Shown here: positions 1-9,746 of the stretch, piece after piece
How positions within the stretch are numbered: position 1 is the stretch's first letter
Layout: the number at the start of each line of letters is the position of its first letter
Assembly (NCBI GenBank): GCA_040954595.2
Contig: CM082584.2
Coordinates: 4,340,001 to 4,404,000 of the forward strand
Direction of reading: 5' to 3'
Length of the DNA: 64,000 nt
Source of the DNA: Balanoglossus misakiensis
Lineage: Eukaryota; Hemichordata
Program-made: the position numbers and the translations under genes
Notes under the pieces: generated by a model
The model's database searches: none
Told to the model about the DNA's origin: nothing
What the model saw: the letters and a program-made list of their open reading frames with translations, nothing else

Positions 1-99
1 ACCGCTCATAGAACAAGTGGCGCCATCAAGCAGTCCGACCTGGAGAACATGGGGGTTTGTCTGCCCCCTCCGCCAATTTACTCTCAGGCTTTTCCATTT

Positions 100-650
100 G
101 TTTACATCACAGATCCTCTTTAGGTTTCTCATTAATATATCATTTCTAATCCAAAGACTCTACAGAATCTGGAGTCAAAATATCGTATTCTGTTCATGCC
201 CACATTTTGCAAGGATTACGATAACATGAAGAGTCTACTGTTACGTCAAGCTAAATTTGAAAACTTGCCTCTCCCAGGTTCGTATATACGTCGATCATGC
301 AGCTAAAATAAAATTAAAAGTACATTTAATGAGATCCATGTGTATTACGTGCGTGCCTGTCATGAATGCCATATGGCATTTATGCCCACATGTATGTATG
401 AGAATGTGTAAGTCGCAGCCTACACTGCAAAGTATACGCCATATAAACTCCCATAAATGCCTCGACATGGACAATGTACATCAAGGCTGACAGCAAGATT
501 TTTTGTGTTTGAAAACGCCATTGATAAACGTGCATAGAAGGCAACAGAAAAACACTTTACTGGACGTACCGTCTGTTGACTGAACTGGGTCACCATGTTT
601 TCCATTTCATAATAGTAAGTCCCGATCGGCTCTGTTAATCAGGAAAAGAA
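100..650. repeat. Diverged ancestral complex-repeat unit
   Basis: This segment carries in order the same modules as the 1.5 kb tandem unit at 4.7-6.9 kb: TCATTAATATATCATTT, a GAGTCAAAATAT...GTATTCTG block, TGAAAACTTGCC, AAAATAAAATTAAAA, TGTGTAAGTCGCAGCC, GGCTGACAGCAA, GAAAACGCCATTGATAAACG and CTGTTAATCAGGAAA. It is clearly diverged, with many substitutions and indels, so it is an old relative and not a recent copy. The short open frames here are not supported as genes. The same sequence recurs at 47257-47810. Confidence 0.75.
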
Positions 651-654
651 ACAA

Positions 655-802
655 CAGGGGGGCTGCAAACATGAAAGTTATAAATGGCGGAGTACGTTCC
701 GATCTGCATTTTCCCTAGGCGAGCCGTAACAACACAGCCCTGCCACGCAGAGCACAGGGGGCTGCAAACATGAAAGTTATAAATGGCGGAGCTTCTGCAT
801 TT
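655..802. repeat. Short tandem duplication (~100 bp period)
   Basis: The string GGGGGCTGCAAACATGAAAG and the bases after it (through TATAAATGGCGGAG, then CTGCATTTTCCC) occur twice, beginning near 656 and 756. The second copy is a little shorter. The same pair is present at 47813-47960, so the duplication predates the large segmental duplication. No coding or RNA function is visible. Confidence 0.8.
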
Positions 803-835
803 TCCCCCAATAAACATTACTTGATGAACAGTCAG

Positions 836-1078
836 TGCCTTTCACACGTGCCGTCAACGCCGCCCCAGAGGCGGCCCTAGGGCGGCGTTAATTGGTAAGT
901 GCCACGTGTGAAAAGGTGAGAGCGGCCCTGCGCCGCACTTTTTCTGGGACGGTGTTGAGGGGTGGGACCTGGGTCGGGGCGCCGGACTAAGCAGCGAATC
1001 AAATCACGTGTGAACAGAAACACCGCACTAAACGCCGATCTAAACGCCCTCTACCGACGCGGTTTGTCTCATTAAGCG
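836..1078. repeat. GC-rich foldback-like segment
   Basis: This stretch is distinctly richer in G+C than its AT-rich surroundings. It carries CCTTTCACACGTG near 838 and the near-complement CACGTGTGAAAAGG near 902, plus an inner pair of GCCGCC/GGCGGC words around 860-890 and another CACGTGTGAA near 1004. This resembles a small non-autonomous DNA element or its remains, but I could not define termini or a target-site duplication. Copy 2 is at 47994-48236. Confidence 0.4.
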
Positions 1079-1096
1079 CTGCATTAAAGGCTTTAA

Positions 1097-1960
1097 GCTG
1101 TAACTTTTGGGATAATTTTTATAATTTTTGTTTCAAACTGCACTACCATTAGTCCATGCAGATGAAGGCAGTACATGAACTATACACAAGCATTATAAAC
1201 CCTAAATATGAGTGCATATGCAAGTTTTAACCAGATAAATAATAAAGCTTTGCCGCAAGCGATTATGGCCGCCACCGTGGGAAAATGCAAGAAACAATGA
1301 AAATGTTGCATTTCCGGTTATGAAACTTCATAAACAAAACATGATCTCATCCACTTGAGCTCATGGAAGTAAATGTACACCACTGAGACATCAGATTTTC
1401 ATTTTTCATTGCAATATTGCACTTTTTCTAAAATTGCAGGAATTTTCGTTTTTCTTTAATTTTTGGCCATTTTGTCATAAATAAGTGTTGATCTTGATAT
1501 ATTATCGAGAAATATCATTTAATAGACATAATTAAAAGCATATATGAGATTATTCAAAACTTTAATTTTTTATCCAGTTGCAGCTCATGTACCTTTAAGC
1601 GTTGAGGTTCACTTTACTAAAACAATGGCCGAAGCAGTGTCTCGAGGCAACAATTGGAGTGACACGGAAATGGCCAAGGCACATACACAGGAATTGCAAA
1701 GTCAACCTCCGACGACGATTTTGTAGCATGGACTGCAGTCTTCCAATCGCAACCTCCAATGAAAGGTTACCATAAACGGGTATCGGGTCATTCAAATGCC
1801 CATGAAATCGGCGCCGACGACGTTTAAAAAGCAAATTCAAGAGTACCATATACGGTAAACACATCACTGGATCCACCATTGTGACCTTTAGCCACGCTGC
1901 TGTGGACGCGTAGTGGGCGATGACCCCGTCCCTTTTATACACATGTGAATGCAAAACTAT
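1097..1960. other. Repeat-associated segment without a supported gene
   Basis: AT-rich sequence, duplicated at 48834-49700. It holds a possible degraded Myb/SANT-like start (listed separately). A 159-codon open frame on the minus strand at 1595-2074 is arginine-rich and matches nothing I recognise; in copy 2 it is interrupted, so I do not call it. Confidence 0.5.
1625..1726 (+). pseudogene. Possible Myb/SANT-like domain relic
   Basis: From the ATG at 1625 the frame reads MAEAVSRGNNWSDTEMAK and stops at 1726. The NNWSDxE pattern shortly after a methionine resembles the start of Myb/SANT-like DNA-binding proteins that accompany PIF/Harbinger transposons. Downstream bases around 1765-1860 contain a GY...KKQIQEY-like stretch in another frame, as expected if the domain had decayed by frameshifts. 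The length is far below a complete domain and the match is short, so this could be chance. A Harbinger-type MITE lies 400 bp away. The copy at 49359-49460 keeps the same frame with two amino-acid changes. Confidence 0.25.
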
Positions 1961-2128
1961 TTGAGTCGCTGATAAGAAATGTTTACCAACTTTTATAATC
2001 CCAAAAAGGGCGCCCCAGGCTAACCATGGCACGTTAATGTGTTTATTGTAGGTATATTTACCTGTGAGTGACAAAAAGATTGTTTTCCATATTTATGGAC
2101 GATAGCATTATCCAAATTCTAATTCTAA

Positions 2129-2672
2129 GGGAGCATTCGTTTTTTACAGGGAGGGGGGGGGGCGGTGGAAATCGGGGGGGGGGGGGTTTACTTTTACAAA
2201 GCAGTTTTTAGGGGGGGGACAAATTTTATAATCAAGGGATTATTATATAGGGACTGAAAGGGGGGGACTTGAAAACTTTGACGGCTAAATATTTATTTTG
2301 AGTCCACAAAAATGCAGTTTCGCGTCCTTTATTTTACAAAATTTTCTAATGTGGGAGGGGGACACCCCCTCCCAAACCCACCCCCTTCAATTCTCGGTTT
2401 ACAATGTCTCCCAACACAGAATACAAATACTTACAAAATAAAAACAATGTTCAGTTTTACTACCCACTGATGAGGGGAAACATCGGTTTCAAATTCTTTT
2501 CATGGGAGCGCTGTGTCCATGATATAAGTTTAATCCGGTGGATAAACTTTTTTTTTTTTGGGGGGGGGGGTCACATTTTAGAAAAGTAATTTCCAGGGGG
2601 GGTTGCCTTTTACATTTAGTCGGCGACTCAAATTCCACCGCCCCCCCCTCCCTGTAAAAAACGAATGCTCCC
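2129..2672. mobile_element. TIR element with TAA target duplication, PIF/Harbinger-like MITE
   Basis: The element begins GGGAGCATTCGTTTTTTACA and ends with its reverse complement (TGTAAAAAACGAATGCTCCC); the inverted repeats extend inward through G-rich/C-rich tracts, roughly 45 bp. It is 544 bp and flanked by TAA on both sides (2126-2128, 2673-2675). The related 1.5 kb repeat units at 4030 and 5529 show the uninterrupted site, ATTCTAATTCTAACC, with a single TAA. A 3-bp TAA duplication and GGG terminus fit the PIF/Harbinger superfamily. No transposase frame is present, so it is non-autonomous. Copy 2 at 49863-50407 differs only by small changes, mostly in homopolymer tract lengths. Confidence 0.8.
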
Positions 2673-2694
2673 TAACCTTCTTAAAATCGCCTAT

Positions 2695-3135
2695 TAGGCC
2701 GTTCACATTACTCAAAAAATGCTAGGACCTTGTGGTACGTGGCCGAGCAAAACAGAAGGTGTGAACGGGTCTGGCCGACCCTTGTCCGGACAATTTTTGT
2801 CCCAGTCGAATGAGAAGGTTCGTGGTCGACTCTGGTCCGACTCTGGTCTCAACCCGGTGTGTGTGGACACGTTTCGTCCGACTCTGGTCCTAGTTGACAC
2901 CTTTTACAATGTACATAACAGTGCAGTCTATCGTTTGAATTGACAATGGTGAAAATCGAATAAACAACCAGAAGAGGACCAACAAGGTTCTGCTTTATAA
3001 GGTCAAAGGTTGGCCAGACAACGTTGGCCAGGACGGTGCCAAACAAAATGTGAACAGGAACTAACGATTGGCTTATCTTGTCACAATCATCGGGATTAGT
3101 TTTGCCCGGCCACGGGCCTAGATGTGAACCCTCTA
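2695..3135. mobile_element. Second TIR-like insertion interrupting the same repeat unit
   Basis: The sequence breaks the module AAAATCGCCT...TATCAT.ATTTTCTGACTTCC that is continuous in the 1.5 kb units at 4050-4080. The insert starts TAGGCCGTTCACATTA and ends ...TAGATGTGAACCCTCTA, so GTTCACAT is present in inverse orientation near both ends. TAT flanks both sides and occurs once in the empty site, consistent with a TA or TAT duplication. The interior has several CGACTCTGGTC-like repeats. No protein is evident; superfamily unresolved. Copy 2 is at 50430-50870. Confidence 0.55.
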
Positions 3136-3500
3136 TATTATCATAATTTTCTGACTTCCGTTTGGAGTTAAAATGTCGTATTCTGTACATGTACTTACAT
3201 GTTGTACAGATTGCGATAACATGAAAAGTCTACTGTAACGTATATCTACATGTGAAAACTTACCTGCAGGAGGTGCGGATCAAGCAAAGGTTTTTAAATG
3301 GCTGGTACCAGGTTATTAACTATAAGAATGTAAAACAAATGTTACCCGGAAGTGGTGCAGGTCTCCCACGTGGTGTTACAGGAGGCGCGGATCGAGGTCT
3401 GCCGTATCCATATAATTCAGGCTGTGGAGGCCATTGCAAAAATAAAATTAAAAATACATTAAATGAAACGCATTTAGGCCACCACAAAATCGCAAACTTG
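3136..3500. repeat. Diverged complex-repeat unit with a splice-donor-like site on the minus strand
   Basis: This continues the repeat unit interrupted by the two insertions: TTTTCTGACTTCCG, GTATTCTGTACATG, TGTGAAAACTTACC, and GGTACCAGGTTATTAACTAT modules are all shared with other units. Read on the minus strand, 3263 is the G of CTGCAG|GTAAGT, a textbook splice donor. Minus-strand 3421-3346 follows an acceptor-like CTCCACAG and reads as a short proline/arginine/glycine-rich frame that closes at a stop before the donor. Copy 2 is 50871-51235. Confidence 0.55.
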
Positions 3501-6500
3501 GTAACGTCACGCTTTCAAATAATTATGATACATACGATTCATCGACCACCCTATCTGTTTGATGAGCGATATTAATTGAGCACTGTGACATTTTCATGCT
3601 GACAAATCTCATTATGTATGGGAATGTGTAAATCGCAGCCGACATCCTCAATTATTATGTTCTACACCATATACACTCCCATTCATGGTTTGACATGGAT
3701 GGTGCAATCCAGGCTGACAACAAAATGTTTTACCATATTTGAAAACGCTAGTGATAAACGTTTTAAAAAGACGTGCGTATATGACGATAGATTAACACTT
3801 TACCGGCGTTCGAGTGCGAAAGACTGGTCTTCCCGCGCCAAAATTACGCTGTGTCATGGACGGATCTGTTAATCAGGGAAAAAAACAATATTGACAACCT
3901 TGTATCTGCTAGTAATCGCTGGTACATACTGCAAGGATTTAATAAATATATAAGCCTATAATCAACATAATTTGGTTGAAATGTTAGTCTGTTTAGTTCC
4001 ATTTTTATGGTTGATAATATTATCCAAATTCTAATTCTAACCTTGTTAAAATCGCCTCTATCATCATTTTCTGACTTCCGTTTTCATCGTGGGCTTTTGA
4101 CACACACGGCGCAATGGATTCGAAAGAGGTACAAAACTTTACGTGGGAGAATGCAGAATCATAAATTTCGTAATATTGTACATGTGGCCAGTAAAATTTT
4201 ACCATTCCTTATCGGACTCGACAGGTTTACGTTTATAGAGTAGCATAAATTTTTCAGCTCTATAGTTTTACAGCGCATGGAGCCTATTGTGTTTGATGAG
4301 GTCAATTTGGCTTGGTACCATTTGAAAGAAAACCGGGGGAGTAAATATCCATGATCTTATTTCACAAGGCAATCTACCTGTAGTGAATCCCCTCGGCTTG
4401 AACAAAGCTTGGCTTCCCTTTTCCTTATTCATCTTCATAGAGCAATTGTCAAAACTGGCCCTTCTTGAAAAGGCCATTTCTAGTAAACGACTATATTCGC
4501 AGATAGGGGCAACACCTCGGCTGCTATACTATGGCATTATTTATAAATCTATGAGTCACGTGCTTTACTACAAAAAGCCAGTTTTGTAATTTATTGCCTG
4601 AAAATGTTTCATCTTCAATACCAGATTTCACGCTAAGGTTATAAAAAGACTGGTACCAGACTAGTAACTATAATAATGCAAAACAATCGTTACTCAGTAG
4701 TGGCGTCTCATTAATATATCATTTGTACTCCAAAGTCTCTGCCAAATCTAGAGTCAAAATATTGTATTCTGTACATACTTAACATTTTGCACAGATTGCA
4801 ATAACATTCAAAAGCCTACTGTAACGTCTATCTAAATGTGAAAACTTGCCTTCATCAAAATCGGATTCGGGGCTTTCCCATCCAAATTCAGACTGTTGCT
4901 GCCATTGCTAAAATAAAATTAAAAATACATTAAATAAAAACCATTTGTACTAAGTGCCTACACGCATGTAGACCCAAACAAAATCGCAAACTTGCATGGT
5001 AACGTCACGCTTTCAAATAATTATGATACATAAGATTCATCGACCACCCTATCTGTTTGATGAGCGATATTAATTGAGCACTGTGACATTTTCATGCTGA
5101 CAAATCTCATTATGTATGGGAATGTGTAAATCGCAGCCGACATCCTCAATTATTATGTTCTACACCATATACACTCCCATTCATGGTTTGACATGGATGG
5201 TGCAATCCAGGCTGACAACAAAATGTTTTACCATATTTGAAAACGCTAGTGATAAACGTTTTAAAAAGACGTGCGTATATGACGATAGATTAACACTTTA
5301 CCGGCGTTCGAGTGCGAAAGACTGGTCTTCCCGCGCCAAAATTACGCTGTGTCATGGACGGATCTATTAATCAGGAAAAAAAAACAATAATGACAACTTT
5401 GTATCTGCTAGTAATCGCTGGTACATACTGCAAGGATTTAATAAATATATAAGCCTATAATCAACAAAATTTGGTTGAAACGTTAGTCTGTTTAGTTCCA
5501 TTTTTATGGTTGATAATATTATCCAAATTCTAATTCTAACCTTGTTAAAATCGCCTCTATCATCATTTTCTGACTTCCGTTTTCATCGTGGGCTTTTGAC
5601 ACACACGGCGCAATGGATTCGAAAGAGGTACAAAACTTTACGTGGGAGAATGCAGAATCATAAATTTCGTAATATTGTACATGTGGCCAGTAAAATTTTA
5701 CCATTCCTTATCGGACTCGACAGGTTTACGTTTATAGAGTAGCATAAATTTTTCAGCCCTATAGTTTTACAGCGCATGGAGCCTATTGTGTTTGATGAGG
5801 TCAATTTGGCTTGGTACCATTTGAAAGAAAACCGGGGGAGTAAATATCCATGATCTTATTTCACAAGGCAATCTACCTGTAGTGAATCCCCTCGGCTTGA
5901 ACAAAGCTTGGCTTCCCTTTTCCTTATTCATCTTCATAGAGCAATTGTCAAAACTGGCCCTTCTTGAAAATGCCATTTCTAGTAAACGACTATATTCGCA
6001 GATAGGGGCAACACCTCGGCTGCTATACTATGGCATTATTTATAAATCTATGAGTCACGTGCTTTACTACAAAAAGCCAGTTTTGTAATTTATTGCCTGA
6101 AAATGTTTCATCTTCAATACCAGATTTCACGCCAAGGTTATAAAAAGACTGGTACCAGACTAGTAACTATAATAATGCAAAACAATCGTTACTCAGTAGT
6201 GGCGTCTCATTAATATATCATTTGTACTCCAAAGTCTCTGCCAAATCTAGAGTCAAAATATTGTATTCTGTACATACTTAACATTTTGCACAGATTGCAA
6301 TAACATTCAAAAGCCTACTGTAACGTCTATCTAAATGTGAAAACTTGCCTTCATCAAAATCGGATTCGGGGCTTTCCCATCCAAATTCAGACTGTTGCTG
6401 CCATTGCTAAAATAAAATTAAAAATACATTAAATAAAAACCATTTGTACTAAGTGCCTACACGCATGTAGACCCAAACAAAATCGCAAACTTGCATGGTA

Positions 6501-6940
6501 ACGTCACGCTTTCAAATAATTATGATACATAAGATTCATCGACCACCCTATCTGTTTGATGAGCTTTATTAATTGAGCACTGTGACATTTTCATGCTGAC
6601 AAATCTCATTATGTATGGGAATGTGTAAATCGCAGCCGACATCCTCAATTATTATGTTCTACACCATATACACTCCCATTCATGGTTTGACATGGATGGT
6701 GCAATCCAGGCTGACAACAAAATGTTTTACCATATTTGAAAACGCTAGTGATAAACGTTTTAAAAAGACGTGCGTATATGACGATAGATTAACACTTTAC
6801 CGGCGTTCGAGTGCGAAAGACTGGTCTTCCCGCGCCAAAATTACGCTGTGTCATGGACGGATCTGTTAATCAGGGAAAAAAACAATATTGACAACCTTGT
6901 ATCTGCTAGTAATCGCTGGTACATACTGCAAGGATTTAAT
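3500..6940. repeat. Tandem array of ~1499-bp complex repeat, copy 1
   Basis: Equivalent landmarks recur at 3618, 5116 and 6615 and at 4007 and 5506, giving a period of 1498-1499 bp and about 2.3 units. Adjacent units are almost identical; differences are isolated (for example GAAAAGGCC against GAAAATGCC at 4466/5965, GCGATATT against GCTTTATT near 6563). Each unit contains the same small open frames on both strands, which overlap heavily and have no recognisable domains, so I treat them as non-coding. The array ends where the unit changes abruptly after CAAGGATTTAAT near 6935. Confidence 0.92.
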
Positions 6941-7697
6941 TAATATTTAATCAGCAAAATTTGGTAATAAAGTTAATATGTTTATTGTATGTGTATTTTA
7001 CTGCGAGTGACAAAAACGGACCAATTTCTACGGAAATAACGTTTTTCTTCTCTTGAAATCGCGTAATTATCATCTTCAAACTTTTCGTTTTTATCATGGT
7101 CTTTAAACAGACATGTCGCAATGGATTCGAATTATAGTTACACAGCTTTAAGTCGGAGAATGCGAATTCATAAATTTCGCAATATTTGTGCATGTGGCCA
7201 GTAATCCGCTGCCAGAAAATGACGGTCTTCAATACAGAAATTCTACATCAAGCAAATGTTTTTAAATGGCTGGTACCAGGTTATTAACTATAAGAATGTA
7301 AAACAAATGTTACCCGGAATTGGTGCCGGTCTCCCACGTGGTGTTACAGGAGGCGCGGATCGAGGTCTGCCGTATCCATATAATTCAGGCTGTGGAGGCC
7401 ATTGCAAAAATAAAATTAAAAATACATTAAATGAGAACCATGTGTATTACGTGCCCACACGCATTTCGGCCCATACAAAATCGCAAACTTCGTAACGTCT
7501 CGTTTGCAAACAATTATGCCACATGTTTATTAAATAATATTCCTACGACTCATCAGCCTCTCTATTTCTGTTTGATGGACGATATTTTTGGAACACCGTG
7601 ACATTTACCGGTATATATAAAGATGCTGACAAATCTCCTAACTGTATGTAAATGTATACGTTGCAGTGAAGTAAAAGACTTCAAAGAATATTGTTTA
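6941..7697. repeat. Diverged complex-repeat unit, first half
   Basis: The sequence follows the same module order as the 1.5 kb unit but with roughly the divergence of an old relative: CAATGGATTCGAA at 7120, CATAAATTTCGCAATAT at 7168, GGTACCAGGTTATTAAC at 7272, AAAATAAAATTAAAAATACA near 7409, GTAACGTCTCG at 7492 and GCTGACAAATCTC at 7624. It is interrupted by the foldback/MITE pair at 7698-8020. No gene is supported. Confidence 0.7.
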
Positions 7698-7840
7698 AGC
7701 AATAAAACACCCCCAGCCATGGTATACCACGAGATTTTGACCAGTTCACGACATATACGCACGAGCGATAGCGAGTGCGTATATGGAGTTGAACTGGTCA
7801 AAATCGAGTGGTATACCATGGCTGGGGGTGTTTTATTGCT
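7698..7840. mobile_element. 143-bp foldback (long inverted repeat) element
   Basis: Arms of 51 bp (7698-7748 and 7790-7840) are inverted copies of each other, starting AGCAATAAAACACCCCC, with only a two-base mismatch. The 41-bp loop is itself palindromic (CATATACGCAC against GTGCGTATATG), so nearly the whole element could fold into a single stem. Related copies occur at 37133 and 56947, always followed by the same 180-bp MITE. No promoter or terminator for a small RNA is visible. It may be one end of a composite foldback transposon. Confidence 0.8.
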
Positions 7841-8020
7841 ATTATATTATACCAGTATATTGAAACTTTGCATAAAACATTTTAAAAAGGCACTTTCTTT
7901 GACTATGAGTTTTGCGTGATATATGACTGTGGTATGTGACGAATATATCACAGTCACGTGTCGTGTCTCGACCAATAAAATAGCGTGATTTACACCATCA
8001 ATATACTGGTATAATATAAT
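7841..8020. mobile_element. 180-bp MITE with perfect 22-bp terminal inverted repeats
   Basis: The left end ATTATATTATACCAGTATAT(TG) at 7841-7862 is the exact reverse complement of 7999-8020. An inner inverted repeat GACTGTG/CACAGTC lies near 7924 and 7949. No coding capacity. Related copies sit at 37269-37448 and 57180-57359, each directly behind the foldback element. The TA-rich ends would suit a Tc1/mariner-like TA target, but I cannot separate target duplication from terminus here. Confidence 0.75.
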
Positions 8021-8488
8021 CTACAATATATATACTCGCATTAATGCCTTGACATAGGTAATGCACATCCAGACTGACAGCAACATGTCTTTCCATAATG
8101 TGAAAACGCCATTGATAAACAGCTTTAAAAATAACGTGCGTGTCTGACCATAGAGTAACACATTACTGACGTACCGGCGTTCGATAGGCCATGTCTGCCA
8201 CTTGATAACGCCGTGTCTCGATTGACTCTGTTAATAAAGAAAGTAAGAATAGGGGCAACGTTGTACAAGGTATCAATCGCTGTCAAATACTGCAAGGATT
8301 TAAATACATGTACTATTTAATCAGCAAAATTTGGTTGAAATACTCATATGTTTGGTCTATGTACATTTTACTGTGTTTTACAAAAAGATATTTTTCTACG
8401 AATGAGAACACAGATTGGATGAGGTGTGTGTTTTACAATATACACATGTTGACTGGCCATGAGGGCAACAGCATATACGTCTGAAACC
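8021..8488. repeat. Diverged complex-repeat unit, second half
   Basis: Module order resumes after the insertions: ATATACTCGCATTAATGCC, AGACTGACAGCAACATGT, GAAAACGCCATTGATAAAC, TTCGATTGACTCTGTTAATA-type block, and ACTGCAAGGATTTAAATA. The block near 8200-8275 (CGCCGTGTCTCGATTGACTC...GGGGCAACGTTGTAC) is the closest relative of the second half of the S monomer. Copy 2 is 57360-57827. No gene is supported. Confidence 0.65.
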
Positions 8489-9055
8489 CTAGGGACTGTG
8501 AGTCACCCTAACTAAATAATAACACATGTTAGCGAGGACAATATCATGATCTTTAGCCTGCTCGAGGGATGGTGATCTCTGACCATAATATTGATGATGC
8601 CCCCATTTTTCTACATGTATCCCCTGTCTATCATTTGAAGTGGCTACGTATTCATCTATTTTATAGATAGTTTTCACATATGATTTAAAACTGAAGCATA
8701 TTCGGCAAAACATCAGACACTTTACATTTAAAAATATAAAAGCGCCCAATCAGAAGAATGAGATTTGCAAGTTGACTACCCCCTCATCTGTATTACCAAG
8801 AATACAATACATTGCACTTAACCTTAGTATATCATGTGTAACATTATAGAACCACTCTTTCACTGAAATCCAAAACCGACTAGTATAAATACAATCCAAA
8901 AAAAGATGGCAGTAATCCTCTACAACATCTTTACAGAAAATACAAATTGGGGAGTCAATTATTCGCCATTTGTAAAGCAAACGATTTGAAGGCAAGATCT
9001 TCATTATCAGTTTGTACTGAAAATTCCAAAGCTTAATATCATTAGTTATTCCCAT
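8489..9055 (-). pseudogene. LINE (L1/Tx1-like) ORF2 C-terminal fragment, zf-RVT domain
   Basis: The minus-strand frame reads KLWNFQYKLIMKILPSNR, then LLYKWRIIDSPICIFC, then a CxxC...HLFLDC arrangement and RFWISVKEWF. This is the pattern of the zinc-binding C-terminal region that follows reverse transcriptase in L1-type non-LTR retrotransposons (zf-RVT). An in-frame stop at 8750-8752 interrupts it; the continuing frame (LGAFIFLNVKCLMF...) resembles the usual final segment. No polymerase motifs, endonuclease or 3' tail are visible. It is a dead, 5'-truncated or captured fragment embedded in satellite DNA. The copy at 57828-58394 carries the same stop. Confidence 0.75.
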
Positions 9056-9746
9056 TTTTCTTATTCACCTTCCTAAATTTTCATTGGCAATGCCTTGGAT
9101 ATATTCTGAAATTCAGTGTCTTGCAGCATTTTTATTAAGTAATATTATTTATATCCGCGCATTTTGATTACCACCATGGCCCTTGAAATCCCGACATTTT
9201 CAGTGCATGGAATTTAGATCCACACTATATCGCAGACTTAGCAACGTCACACTTACAAAATTATGAGGTATTTACAAAAGTTCACTCAAATTTTTTGTGT
9301 TAGGAAGGGGAAGTTACTCAGATTCCCCATGCCTGGAATTGGCTGGGGGCGGTGGTTACTCAAAATATTGGAGTTTCTTAAGAAATTCCTCCTCCCCCGG
9401 CCGTAAATAATGACAGCTCCCTAAGGAGTAGGCAATACCAGTGGAAGAGTATGTACAAAATCGATGACTTTTCAGGGGTGGTTCGTGGACGCTTAAATCC
9501 ACAGATTTCTCAATCATATTCGATTCACGCAACTAATGAATATGTATCATGTTCGGTTTGAGGTCAAGTTGAATTCTGATTGCGCGTGCATGCGCGAATA
9601 AGTAGTGTTCTTTTTTTTAGAATAAATGCCTCTTTGACGAAAAATACTGATCGACGATCAAGTGAGATTCCTTCCGAGTTGTGTGCACTAAGCAGACACA
9701 CTTCAATAATTTGCTTAACATCATGAAAGTCTGATGTTTTCATCTT
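9056..9746. repeat. L-block-related segment and diverged flank of the S array
   Basis: 9080-9200 (GGCAATGCCTTGGATAT, GAAATTCAGTGTCTTGCAGC, CGCGCATTTTGATTACCACC) is a diverged copy of the middle of the L block. 9370-9421 ends CTCCTCCCCCGG...GCTCCC followed by TAA, resembling the right end of the 2129-2672 element, so a decayed family member may lie here; its left end was not found. The remainder to 9746 holds no supported gene. Copy 2 is 58395-59096. Confidence 0.55.

Noticed and set aside
1595-2074. 159-codon minus-strand open frame
   Set aside because: Arginine-rich with no recognisable domain, and the counterpart in copy 2 is shortened to 119 codons by a change near its start; it overlaps repeat modules.
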